A stretch of 7,842 bases of DNA from positions 1 to 7,842 of the forward strand of contig CAIQOY010000369.1 in the NCBI GenBank assembly GCA_903873565.1, given 5' to 3'. This stretch comes from an uncultured Actinomycetes bacterium. GTDB lineage: Bacteria; Actinomycetota; Thermoleophilia; Gaiellales; F1-60-MAGs149. The notes under the pieces were generated by a model that ran no database searches, was not told where the DNA came from, and saw only the letters and a list, made by a program, of their open reading frames with translations. Below are positions 1 through 5,434 of this stretch, piece after piece. A program made the position numbers and the translations under genes. The first letter of the stretch is position 1. The number at the start of each line of letters is the position of its first letter.

Positions 1-1316
1 CCGCCTACGGCGAGCTGATCGACGCCGCCGAGGCCACAGCCGACCTGACGGTCGAGCAGCGCGCGATGCTGCGCGAGGCTCGCCGCCAGCGCGACAAGGC
101 GACGAAGCTGCCCGAGGACTTCGTGCGCCGCCTCGCCGAGCAGCGCTCCCGCACCAACCAGGCCTGGGAGCACGCGCGCGGCACGGGCGCCTTCGCCGAC
201 TACCGGCCCGCGCTCGAGGAGCTGCTGCGCCTCAAGATCGAGGAGGCCGACCTCCTCAGGGGCGACGGCGCCCGCTACGACGCGCTGCTCGACGAGTTCG
301 AGCCCGGGATGCGGCTCGAGCGCCTGCAGCCGCTCCTCGCCGACCTGCGCACGCGGCTCGTGCCGTTCGCGCAGCGCGTGCTCGACGCGCCGGCGCCGGA
401 CGTCGCGGTGCTCGAGCGGGGCTTCGCCCCGGCGGCGCAGGAGGCCTTCTCCGTGCGCGTCCTGCGCGACCTCGGCTTCGACTTCGAGCGCGGCCGCCAG
501 GACTTCTCGACGCACCCCTTCACCGGCGGCACGGCGCCGACCGACATCCGCCTGACCACGCGCATCTGGGAGCACTGGCTGCCCGCCTGCCTGTACGCGA
601 GCGTGCACGAGTGCGGCCACGGCCTCTACGAGCAGGGCCACGCCGAGGCGCTCTGGCGCACGACCGTGTCGGCGGCGCCGTCGCTCGGGCTGCACGAGTC
701 GCAGTCGCGCTTCTACGAGAACGTGATCGGGCGCTCGCTGGCCTTCTGGGAGCACTACCTGCCCGTCGCCCGCGAGCACTTCCCCGGGCAGCTCGACGAC
801 GTCGACGCGCTCGGCATGCAGCGCGCGGTCTGCCGCGTCGCGCGCACCCCGATCCGCGTCGAGTCCGACGAGGTCACCTACAACCTGCACATCCTGCTGC
901 GCTTCGAGCTCGAGGTCGACCTGATCGAGGAGCGCGTGCAGGTGGCCGACCTGCCCGAGGTCTGGAACGCGCGCATGGTCGAGTACCTGGGGTACGCGCC
1001 GACGGACGACGTCGAGGGCGTGATGCAGGACGTGCACTGGTCGGAGGGCTACCTGGGGTACTTCCCCACGTACACGCTCGGCAACCTCTACTCGGCGGCG
1101 CTGCTCGAGGCGATGCGCCGCGACCTCGACGTCGACGGCCTCGTGCGGGCCGGCGAGTTCGGCGCGATCCTGGCCTGGCTGCGCGACAAGGTGCACCGCC
1201 ACGGCGCCGTCACCCCGGGCGAGGAGCTGATGCGGCAGGCGACGGGGCGCGAGCTCGGCGCCGACGCCTTCATGGCCTACCTCGAGGAGCGCTACGGCGC
1301 CCTCTACGGCCTCTAG
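1..1316 (+). CDS. Carboxypeptidase Taq-type metallopeptidase, family M32 (5' end missing)
   Basis: This is a zinc-dependent carboxypeptidase that removes residues from the C-termini of peptides, probably in the cytosol. The reading frame is open from base 3, so the gene starts outside the window. M32 enzymes are usually near 500 aa; about 437 codons are present, so some 60 N-terminal residues are missing. The zinc site HECGH is at 606-620. The third ligand is the Glu of HESQS (codon 696), exactly 30 residues after the first His, which is the spacing I recall for the Pyrococcus enzyme. Other family blocks are DEVTYNLHILLRFELE (about 868-915) and GYFPTYTLGN (about 1056-1085). The ATG at 66 lies inside the conserved helical N-terminal part and is not the start. 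The gene ends in TAG inside an inverted repeat, 31 bases before thyX. The family call is secure; the physiological substrate is unknown. Confidence 0.95.
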   Translation, partial: AYGELIDAAEATADLTVEQRAMLREARRQRDKATKLPEDFVRRLAEQRSRTNQAWEHARGTGAFADYRPALEELLRLKIEEADLLRGDGARYDALLDEFEPGMRLERLQPLLADLRTRLVPFAQRVLDAPAPDVAVLERGFAPAAQEAFSVRVLRDLGFDFERGRQDFSTHPFTGGTAPTDIRLTTRIWEHWLPACLYASVHECGHGLYEQGHAEALWRTTVSAAPSLGLHESQSRFYENVIGRSLAFWEHYLPVAREHFPGQLDDVDALGMQRAVCRVARTPIRVESDEVTYNLHILLRFELEVDLIEERVQVADLPEVWNARMVEYLGYAPTDDVEGVMQDVHWSEGYLGYFPTYTLGNLYSAALLEAMRRDLDVDGLVRAGEFGAILAWLRDKVHRHGAVTPGEELMRQATGRELGADAFMAYLEERYGALYGL

Positions 1317-1339
1317 GCGCGTCCGGGGCCGCGCCTAGA
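1312..1339. repeat. Perfect 10-base inverted repeat across the M32 stop and the thyX -10 box
   Basis: The arms TCTAGGCGCG (1312-1321) and CGCGCCTAGA (1330-1339) pair perfectly around an 8-base loop. The left arm contains the peptidase stop codon (1314-1316) and the right arm overlaps the thyX -10-like box. As RNA it could end the upstream transcript, although no T-run follows. As DNA it could be an operator. The symmetry is plain in the sequence; the role is inferred. Confidence 0.5.
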
Positions 1340-1341
1340 TT
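1336..1341 (+). promoter_or_regulatory. thyX -10 box (TAGATT), leaderless geometry
   Basis: TAGATT is followed by exactly six bases and then the thyX ATG. Transcription starts about seven bases after a -10 box, so the predicted first base of the mRNA is the A of the start codon. No SD site precedes the ATG, which fits leaderless translation. No convincing -35 hexamer is visible 16-18 bases upstream, which is common in actinobacterial promoters. Confidence 0.55.
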
Positions 1342-1347
1342 GGCGGC

Positions 1348-2028
1348 ATGGACCGTATCGACGTCCTCGCCGACGGCTTCGTGCACCTCGACAGCGCGAT
1401 GGCCGACGACCTCAGCGTGGTCAACGCCGCGCGCGTCTCGTTCGGCACGCGCCGCGACGCCATGGACGAGCGCGACGAGGGGCTGATCGGCTTCCTGATG
1501 CGCGAGCGGCACGGGACGCCGTTCGAGCACAACGCCTTCCGCTTCCACGTGCGCTGCCCGATCTTCGTGATGCGCGAGTGGATCCGCCACCGGATCGGCT
1601 CCTTCAACGAGCTGTCAGGCCGCTACGCCAAGATCGACGAGGCCTTCTACGTGCCCGCCCTCGAGGACGTGCGCACGCAGGTCGGCAAGCCCGGGGCCTA
1701 CACGTTCGAGGCCGTCGACATGGAGACGGCGGAGCGCACGCGCGCCGCGATGGAGGCCTCCTACGCCGCCTCCTACGCGGCCTACGAGGCGATGCTCGCC
1801 GACGGGGTGGCCAAGGAGGTCGCGCGCAGCGTCCTGCCGGTCGGGATCATGACCGAGTTCTGGTGGACGGTGAACGCCCGCGCCCTGATGAACTTCCTCA
1901 GCCTGCGCAACGCCGAGCACGCCCAGCGCGAGATCCGCCGCTACGCGGAGGCCGTCGAGGCCCTGTTCGAGGCGCGGATGCCGGTCACGCACCGCGCCTT
2001 CCTCGAGCACGGGCGCTCCGCGCCCTAG
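1348..2028 (+). CDS. thyX: FAD-dependent thymidylate synthase ThyX
   Basis: ThyX methylates dUMP to dTMP using methylene-tetrahydrofolate, FAD and NADPH, and releases tetrahydrofolate rather than dihydrofolate. It works as a cytosolic homotetramer. The 226-aa protein has the signature RHRx7S (R80-H81-R82 to S90, within RHRIGSFNELSGRY). It also has ARVSFG (28-33) and HGTPFEHNAF (55-64), and a C-terminal block with EFWWTVNARALMNFLSLR and HAQREIR that supplies dUMP- and FAD-binding residues in the family. Length is normal. The ATG at 1348 is chosen because it follows a -10-like box by six bases and gives the usual short N-terminus. Its TAG shares three bases with the stop of the convergent dehydrogenase gene. 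No thyA-like gene is in the window. Confidence 0.97.
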   Translation: MDRIDVLADGFVHLDSAMADDLSVVNAARVSFGTRRDAMDERDEGLIGFLMRERHGTPFEHNAFRFHVRCPIFVMREWIRHRIGSFNELSGRYAKIDEAFYVPALEDVRTQVGKPGAYTFEAVDMETAERTRAAMEASYAASYAAYEAMLADGVAKEVARSVLPVGIMTEFWWTVNARALMNFLSLRNAEHAQREIRRYAEAVEALFEARMPVTHRAFLEHGRSAP

Positions 2029-2735
2029 GTGGCGAGCCGGCCCCCGTCGACGACGAGCTCCGCGCCCGTCACGTAGTCGGCGGTCAGGAGGTAGCGCACG
2101 GCGGCGGCGACGTCGCCCGGCTTGCCGATCCGCCCGAGCGGGATGCGGGTCACGATCCGCTCCAGCGCGTCCTCGGGTGCCTCGTCGGGCGGCAGCACCG
2201 TGCCCGGGTGGACGGCGTTGATGCGCAGGCGCGGCGCGAGCGCGCGGGCGAGGCCCGAGACGAGCGCCCGCTGGGCGCCCTTGGCGGCCGAGTGGGGGAG
2301 GTACGAGGGCCAGCCGCGCATCGCCGCGACGTCGCCGATCACGACGATCGACCCGCCGTCGGAGAGCGCCTCCTGCGCGGCCTGCGCCACGAACACCAGG
2401 CCGCGCACGACCGAGCCGAGCGCGTCCTCGACGAGCTCCGGGGTGATGTCGGCGAGATCGGTCGGGGTGAAGGCCCCGCCGGCCGCGTAGACCACCCCGT
2501 CGAGGCCGTCGAGCGCCGCGGCGGCGTCGCGCACGACGGCCAGCGCCTGGGTGGCGTCGGCGAGGTCCGCGACCAGCGCCGCCGCTGCGCGGCCCTCGCG
2601 CACGCCGACGGGCTCGACCGCGTGGCGCGACGAGACGGCCACGTGGCAGCCGGCGGCGCCGAGGTCCTCCGCGATGGCGCGGCCGAGGCGCCGGCCGCCG
2701 CCGCAGACGAGGACGCGCATGCCGTCGAGCTCCAT
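2025..2735 (-). CDS. Pteridine-reductase-like short-chain dehydrogenase with catalytic Tyr replaced by His
   Basis: This is a 236-aa Rossmann-fold protein of the short-chain dehydrogenase/reductase family. The nucleotide-binding loop CGGGRRLGRAIAE (11-23) has the Arg-containing form seen in pteridine reductases (PTR1, FolM). YAAGG (83-87) stands in place of the usual NNAG, and the C-terminus YVTGAELVVDGG is typical. In the active site, D135 lies where PTR1 and FolM carry Asp instead of the classical Ser. K152 is kept, but position 148, 13 residues after D135 and four before K152, is His (codon CAC) rather than the catalytic Tyr. Y145 gives a Y-x6-K spacing and might stand in for it. The substrate is unknown; reduction of a pterin or a ketone is possible, and so is an altered or lost activity. 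The ATG at 2735 is preferred, with a -10-like box upstream; a second ATG at 2720 is possible. Confidence 0.85.
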   Translation of the reverse strand: MELDGMRVLVCGGGRRLGRAIAEDLGAAGCHVAVSSRHAVEPVGVREGRAAAALVADLADATQALAVVRDAAAALDGLDGVVYAAGGAFTPTDLADITPELVEDALGSVVRGLVFVAQAAQEALSDGGSIVVIGDVAAMRGWPSYLPHSAAKGAQRALVSGLARALAPRLRINAVHPGTVLPPDEAPEDALERIVTRIPLGRIGKPGDVAAAVRYLLTADYVTGAELVVDGGRLAT

Positions 2736-2742
2736 GCGGGGC

Positions 2743-2748
2743 AGGGTA
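2743..2748 (-). promoter_or_regulatory. Candidate -10 box (TACCCT) for the dehydrogenase gene
   Basis: On the minus strand TACCCT ends seven bases before the ATG at 2735. That would place the transcription start on or next to the start codon. The 54-base gap to pgsA therefore seems to hold two divergent promoters. No SD site is seen. The match to TANNNT is minimal in such GC-rich DNA. Confidence 0.35.
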
Positions 2749-2759
2749 TCCGACCGCCG

Positions 2760-2776
2760 CCGCCCCGGCCGGGCGG
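2760..2776. repeat. Short inverted repeat just upstream of the pgsA -10 box
   Basis: CCGCCC (2760-2765) pairs with GGGCGG (2771-2776) across a 5-base loop and ends one base before the pgsA -10-like box. It lies between two divergent promoters, so it could be an operator. A six-pair G/C palindrome is also easily found by chance at this base composition. Confidence 0.3.
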
Positions 2777-2777
2777 G

Positions 2778-2783
2778 TAGGCT
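2778..2783 (+). promoter_or_regulatory. pgsA -10 box (TAGGCT), leaderless geometry
   Basis: TAGGCT is followed by six bases and then the GTG start of pgsA at 2790, the same spacing as at thyX. The short sequence before GTG holds no SD site, so a leaderless mRNA beginning on the GTG is predicted. Confidence 0.55.
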
Positions 2784-2789
2784 GCCCCC

Positions 2790-3320
2790 GTGGCCGCCCC
2801 GAACGCGCTCTCCCTGATCCGCGTGGCGCTCGTCCCGCTGGTCGTGATCGCGTTGCTGGTCGGGTTCTCCGGGCACATGTGGGTGGCCGCCGGGCTGTTC
2901 GTGATCGCCAGCGCCACCGACGTCCTCGACGGGCGGATCGCGCGCCGCTCCGACGGCGTCACCGTGTTCGGGACGTTCATCGACTCGCTCGCCGACAAGC
3001 TCCTGATCTGCTGCACCCTGATCGCCCTCGTCGAGATGGGCCGCGTCTGGGGCTGGGTGGCGATGGTCGTGGTGGCGCGCGAGTTCGCGGTCACCGGGCT
3101 GCGCCTCGTGGCCGCGCAGGACGAGGTCATCTCCGCCTCGCGCTCGGGCAAGGCCAAGATGGTGCTGCAGGTGGTCGCCGTGCTGGCGCTGATGCTGAAC
3201 ACCGCCTACCCGCTCGTGAACGACGCCCTCGTGCTCCTGATGGTGGCCGCCACCGTCTGGTCCGGGGTCGAGTACTTCATCGCCGGCCGCCGCCACCTGC
3301 GGGCCAGCATCAGCCGCTGA
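2790..3320 (+). CDS. pgsA: CDP-diacylglycerol--glycerol-3-phosphate 3-phosphatidyltransferase
   Basis: PgsA joins CDP-diacylglycerol and glycerol-3-phosphate to make phosphatidylglycerol phosphate, the committed step to phosphatidylglycerol and cardiolipin, in the cytoplasmic membrane. The 176-aa protein has the complete CDP-alcohol phosphatidyltransferase motif D44-x2-D47-G48-x2-A51-R52-x8-G61-x3-D65-x3-D69. Features that point to PgsA within this family are the N-terminal PNALSLIR (4-11) and the block AREFAVTGLRLVAA (96-109) followed by SGKAKMVLQ (119-127). Hydrophobic segments near 9-25, 30-45, 70-82, 88-104, 124-137 and 145-163 fit a six-helix enzyme. GTG at 2790 gives the expected N-terminus just before PN. 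The gene is divergent from the dehydrogenase and ends 44 bases before the next gene. Confidence 0.93.
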   Translation: MAAPNALSLIRVALVPLVVIALLVGFSGHMWVAAGLFVIASATDVLDGRIARRSDGVTVFGTFIDSLADKLLICCTLIALVEMGRVWGWVAMVVVAREFAVTGLRLVAAQDEVISASRSGKAKMVLQVVAVLALMLNTAYPLVNDALVLLMVAATVWSGVEYFIAGRRHLRASISR

Positions 3321-3352
3321 CGCGGCCCCGTGCGCGAACCGCCGACCCGCGC

Positions 3353-3358
3353 CATACT
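3353..3358 (+). promoter_or_regulatory. -10 box (CATACT) of the YbjN-like gene, leaderless geometry
   Basis: CATACT matches TATAAT at four positions and is followed by six bases and the ATG at 3365. A small inverted repeat, GCGCG (3332-3336) with CGCGC (3348-3352), ends directly against it. No SD site is present, so a leaderless transcript separate from pgsA is predicted. Confidence 0.5.
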
Positions 3359-3364
3359 GCGCCC

Positions 3365-4096
3365 ATGTTCTGGCGCAAGCGAGGTGACGACGCGGCCGCG
3401 GCGCTGCGCGCGGTCGGCAAGCAGCAGCCGTTCCGCTGGCTGCGCCAGCTCGACGACGCCGAGCTGGAGCGCCTGGCCGAGAACGTGCGCGGCGACCTCG
3501 GGGCCTGCGCGTCGCGCGACGACCTGCTCGAGGCGGCGGCGCGCCTGCACTACCAGACCCGCCCGCGCATCGAGGGCCGGCTGGCCCGCGGCGAGGACGT
3601 CGTCGACGAGGAGGCCGCGCGCGGCCGCGCCCTGGCCCTGATCTTCGAGCGCCGCTACGGCGTCAGCCTCGAGCACGCGCTCGACGAGGGGCTGCCCGTC
3701 GAGCCGGCCTCGGAGGAGGCGCACCTGCGCGTGGAGCGCGTGCTGCGCCAGCTGGGCCTCCCGTACACCGTCCTCGACGAGGGCCACTGGGTGTTCGAGC
3801 TCGAGGCGGCCTCGGTGCACATCCGCCACTACGTGGCCTCCGGCTCGCTCGACGTCTACGCCCCGGTGCGCACCTGGGAGGATGGCGACGAGGCCGCGGA
3901 GGCGCTCCTGCGCCAGAACGGCGGCAGCGTCGCCGGCGCCTTCTGGGGGGTCTGCACCTTCGAGACCGCCGGCGACCACCTCTGCGCCTGCGCGCGGCTG
4001 GCGACCGCCGGGCTGGTCACGCAGGCCGTCTCCTTCGCGCTCGCCTCGGTCGCCCAGCTGGTCGACGCCGCGCAGTCCGTCGACGCCGACGACTGA
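3365..4096 (+). CDS. YbjN-domain-like protein of unknown function
   Basis: This 243-aa soluble protein has no signal peptide or membrane segment. Residues 1-110 are charged and mostly helical (WRKR at 3-6, then Glu/Arg/Ala-rich helices) and match nothing I recognise. Residues about 115-238 resemble the YbjN / type III secretion chaperone-like fold: a helix (SEEAHLRVERVLRQLGLPY), a run of strands (WVFELEAASVHIRHYV, LDVYAPV), a short helix ending in LLRQNGG, a strand pair (AFWGVCTFE, HLCACARL) and a final helix (TQAVSFALASVAQLVD). Proteins of this group are often called sensory-transduction regulators, but their biochemistry is poorly known. The start follows the -10-like box by six bases. An intrinsic terminator candidate lies about 50 bases after the stop. 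The fold call is moderate; the function is unknown. Confidence 0.8.
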   Translation: MFWRKRGDDAAAALRAVGKQQPFRWLRQLDDAELERLAENVRGDLGACASRDDLLEAAARLHYQTRPRIEGRLARGEDVVDEEAARGRALALIFERRYGVSLEHALDEGLPVEPASEEAHLRVERVLRQLGLPYTVLDEGHWVFELEAASVHIRHYVASGSLDVYAPVRTWEDGDEAAEALLRQNGGSVAGAFWGVCTFETAGDHLCACARLATAGLVTQAVSFALASVAQLVDAAQSVDADD

Positions 4097-4145
4097 GCGC
4101 CCGGGCCCGCCGCGGCCCCGGAGACCGGCACTCAGTGCTGCGTGG

Positions 4146-4169
4146 AAACCCGCAGCCAGCGGGGGTTTT
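4146..4169 (+). terminator. Candidate intrinsic terminator after the YbjN-like gene
   Basis: CCCGC (4149-4153) pairs with GCGGG (4159-4163) around AGCCA. After two extra G come TTTT (4166-4169), and AAA (4146-4148) precedes the stem. T-runs are very rare in this window, so a hairpin followed by four T stands out. A competing stem GCTGCG/CGCAGC (4137-4142/4151-4156) uses the same bases. Confidence 0.4.
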
Positions 4170-4185
4170 GTCACAAGCGGGGCAC

Positions 4186-4191
4186 TAATTT
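4186..4191 (+). promoter_or_regulatory. Candidate sigA -10 box (TAATTT)
   Basis: TAATTT is the most AT-rich hexamer in this spacer. It is followed by six bases and an ATG at 4198, the spacing seen at thyX, pgsA and the YbjN-like gene. The predicted transcript begins at 4198 and so includes the whole structured sigA leader. TTGTCA (4168-4173) is only 12 bases upstream, too close for a normal -35. A competing promoter, TTGGCG (4190-4195) with TAAACC (4213-4218) at 17-base spacing, would start near 4225 and remove the left arm of the leader stem. Confidence 0.4.
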
Positions 4192-4197
4192 GGCGAT

Positions 4198-4215
4198 ATG
4201 GCCGACCCCGGCTAA
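4198..4215 (+). CDS. Candidate leaderless five-codon leader ORF (MADPG-stop)
   Basis: ATG GCC GAC CCC GGC TAA encodes Met-Ala-Asp-Pro-Gly. Its ATG lies six bases after TAATTT, as for the leaderless genes here. Its stop ends one base before the left arm (4217-4229) of the stem that covers the downstream SD. A ribosome ending here would physically cover that arm and could free the SD. Asp-Pro-Gly contains a proline context that can slow ribosomes in other systems. The geometry is visible; translation is not shown, and an ORF this short may arise by chance. Confidence 0.25.
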   Translation: MADPG

Positions 4216-4216
4216 A

Positions 4217-4282
4217 CCTTCCGAACGGAGAGAGAGGAGCGGCCGACCGAGACGGCCGTGAACGCAGATTCCGTTCGGGAGG
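4217..4282 (+). promoter_or_regulatory. sigA leader stem-loop that buries half of a Shine-Dalgarno site
   Basis: Bases 4217-4229 pair with 4270-4282 over 13 consecutive positions (12 Watson-Crick, one U-G at 4220/4279), plus one further possible G-U inside. Within the loop, CGGCCG at 4240-4245 can pair with CGGCCG at 4253-4258 as a second hairpin with a 7-base loop. The right arm ends inside the SD run GGGAGGAGG (4277-4285), so folding would hide its first six bases. This looks like a translational control element such as a leader-peptide switch or a thermosensor. As DNA it could instead be a repressor site. No riboswitch class I know matches it. Confidence 0.45.
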
Positions 4283-4290
4283 AGGACCTG

Positions 4291-4314
4291 ATGAAGGCCG
4301 GTGGAGCATGCTGA
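4291..4314 (+). CDS. Seven-codon ORF (MKAGGAC-stop) overlapping the sigA start
   Basis: An ATG at 4291 follows the strongest SD in the window, GGAGG at 4281-4285, by five bases. It encodes Met-Lys-Ala-Gly-Gly-Ala-Cys and stops with TGA at 4312-4314, four bases downstream of the first base of the sigA ATG (4308), in a different frame. The sigA ATG itself has only GGAG one base upstream, which is too close to serve well. Translation of sigA may therefore depend on ribosomes that terminate here and restart. The alternative is a one-base sequencing error that hides a longer sigA N-terminus. Confidence 0.35.
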   Translation: MKAGGAC

Positions 4315-5390
4315 CCGTCGAGGTGCAGCTGCCGGAGGTCGAGGAGCTCAAGCGGCTCGTCGACGTCGGGCAGGAGCGCGGCTACCTGCTGATCGCTGAG
4401 GTCGCCCAGGCCCTCGAGGAGGTGGAGGTCACCAAGGAGCAGGTCGAGGACTTCCATGCCTACCTCGTGGAGCACGGCATCGAGCTGCACGAGAAGGAGG
4501 GCGAGGTCGCCAAGCCCGAGGCGGCGCCCGGGGAGAAGGTCGAGATCGACCTGACCGTCGAGCCGAGCCTCGACTCGCTGCGCCTGTACCTGCGGGAGAT
4601 CGGCCGCGTGCCGCTGCTCACGCCCAGCCAGGAGATCGACCTCGCCAAGCGCATCGAGAAGGGCGACATGCGCGCCAAGCGCCAGATGATCGAGGCCAAC
4701 CTGCGCCTCGTCGTCTCGATCGCCAAGGGCTACCTCGGCCGCGGCCTGACCTTCCTCGACCTGATCCAGGAGGGCTCGCTGGGCCTGATCCGCGCCGTCG
4801 AGAAGTTCGACTACCGCAAGGGGTTCAAGTTCTCGACGTACGCGACGTGGTGGATCCGCCAGGCCGTGACGCGGGCGATCGCCGACAAGGCGCGCACGAT
4901 CCGCATCCCGGTGCACATGGTCGAGAAGCTCAACAAGGTCGTGCACACCGAGCGCCAGCTGGTGCAGCGCCTCGGCCGCGAGCCCTCCCACGAGGAGATC
5001 GCCGCGCAGGTCGACATGACGCCGGACGAGGTCCGGGACATCCTCAAGATGTCGCAGATGCCGATCTCGCTCGAGAAGCCGATCGGCGAGGAGGAGGACT
5101 CCTCCTTCGGGGACTTCGTCGAGGACGAGTCCTCGCCGAGCCCGTTCCACATCGCCACGACGACCCTGCGCCGCGAGGACGTCGAGCGGGCGCTCGGCAC
5201 GCTGCCGCGCCGCGAGCGCCAGGTGCTGGAGATGCGCTTCGGCCTGAACGGCGCCAAGCCGCGCACGCTCGAGGAGGTCGGGCAGGCCTTCGGCGTGACC
5301 CGCGAGCGGATCCGCCAGATCGAGAACAACACGCTCAAGCGCCTCGAGTCGCTGCCCGAGGCCCAGGCCCTGCGCGACTGCACGGCCTGA
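4308..5390 (+). CDS. sigA: Primary RNA polymerase sigma factor SigA/RpoD (sigma-70)
   Basis: This is the housekeeping sigma factor, which directs core RNA polymerase to -10/-35 promoters. The 360-aa protein contains a reduced region 1.1-like start (LKRLVDVGQERGYLL, 14-28) and region 1.2 (SLRLYLREIGRVPLLTPSQEIDLAKRI, 90-116). Region 2 runs about 122-210, with NLRLVVSIAK, the core-binding DLIQEGSLGLIRAVEKFDY and the -10-recognition stretch GFKFSTYATWWIRQAVTRAIADKARTIRIPVHM. Region 3 runs to about 275 (ISLEKPIGEEEDSSFGDF), and region 4 has the helix-turn-helix TLEEVGQAFGVTRERIRQIENNTLKRL (320-346). The acidic N-terminal extension of many primary sigma factors is absent. ATG 4308 is the only ATG in frame after the upstream gene. 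Expression is probably set by the structured leader and the overlapping ORF. It is followed by a strong hairpin. Confidence 0.96.
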   Translation: MLTVEVQLPEVEELKRLVDVGQERGYLLIAEVAQALEEVEVTKEQVEDFHAYLVEHGIELHEKEGEVAKPEAAPGEKVEIDLTVEPSLDSLRLYLREIGRVPLLTPSQEIDLAKRIEKGDMRAKRQMIEANLRLVVSIAKGYLGRGLTFLDLIQEGSLGLIRAVEKFDYRKGFKFSTYATWWIRQAVTRAIADKARTIRIPVHMVEKLNKVVHTERQLVQRLGREPSHEEIAAQVDMTPDEVRDILKMSQMPISLEKPIGEEEDSSFGDFVEDESSPSPFHIATTTLRREDVERALGTLPRRERQVLEMRFGLNGAKPRTLEEVGQAFGVTRERIRQIENNTLKRLESLPEAQALRDCTA

Positions 5391-5399
5391 TCCGCATCG

Positions 5400-5434
5400 C
5401 CCCGCCTGCCGCCCCTCGCGGGCGGCAGGTGGGG
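5400..5434 (+). terminator. sigA terminator hairpin, 15-pair stem
   Basis: Bases 5400-5414 pair with 5420-5434 around a 5-base loop (CTCGC); the only non-Watson-Crick pair is G5404-U5430. It lies ten bases after the sigA stop. There is no T-run, as is usual for high-GC actinobacterial terminators. The stem ends directly against the tRNA -10 box and occupies the place where its -35 element would be. Confidence 0.6.

Noticed and set aside
2291..2320. Enoyl reductase (FabI) identity for the dehydrogenase based on Y-x6-K
   Set aside because: The Y-x6-K spacing arises because many classical members have a second aromatic residue there. The glycine loop and the Asp at 135 fit pteridine reductases better, and the second FabI tyrosine is missing.
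1578..2780. Plus-strand frame of 400 codons across thyX and the dehydrogenase
   Set aside because: It overlaps two genes with clear catalytic motifs in other frames, and its Arg/Asp/Gly-rich composition is typical of a shadow frame.
4144..4167. Extracytoplasmic-function sigma promoter GGAAA-N16-GTT upstream of sigA
   Set aside because: GGAAA and GTT are present, but the spacing is not the one known for SigR sites, and the same bases form the terminator candidate.
4212..5150. Long minus-strand open frame antisense to sigA (312 codons)
   Set aside because: It is Leu/Asp/Val-rich low-complexity translation with no domain, lying over a certain sigA gene. Long antisense frames are expected in GC-rich genes.
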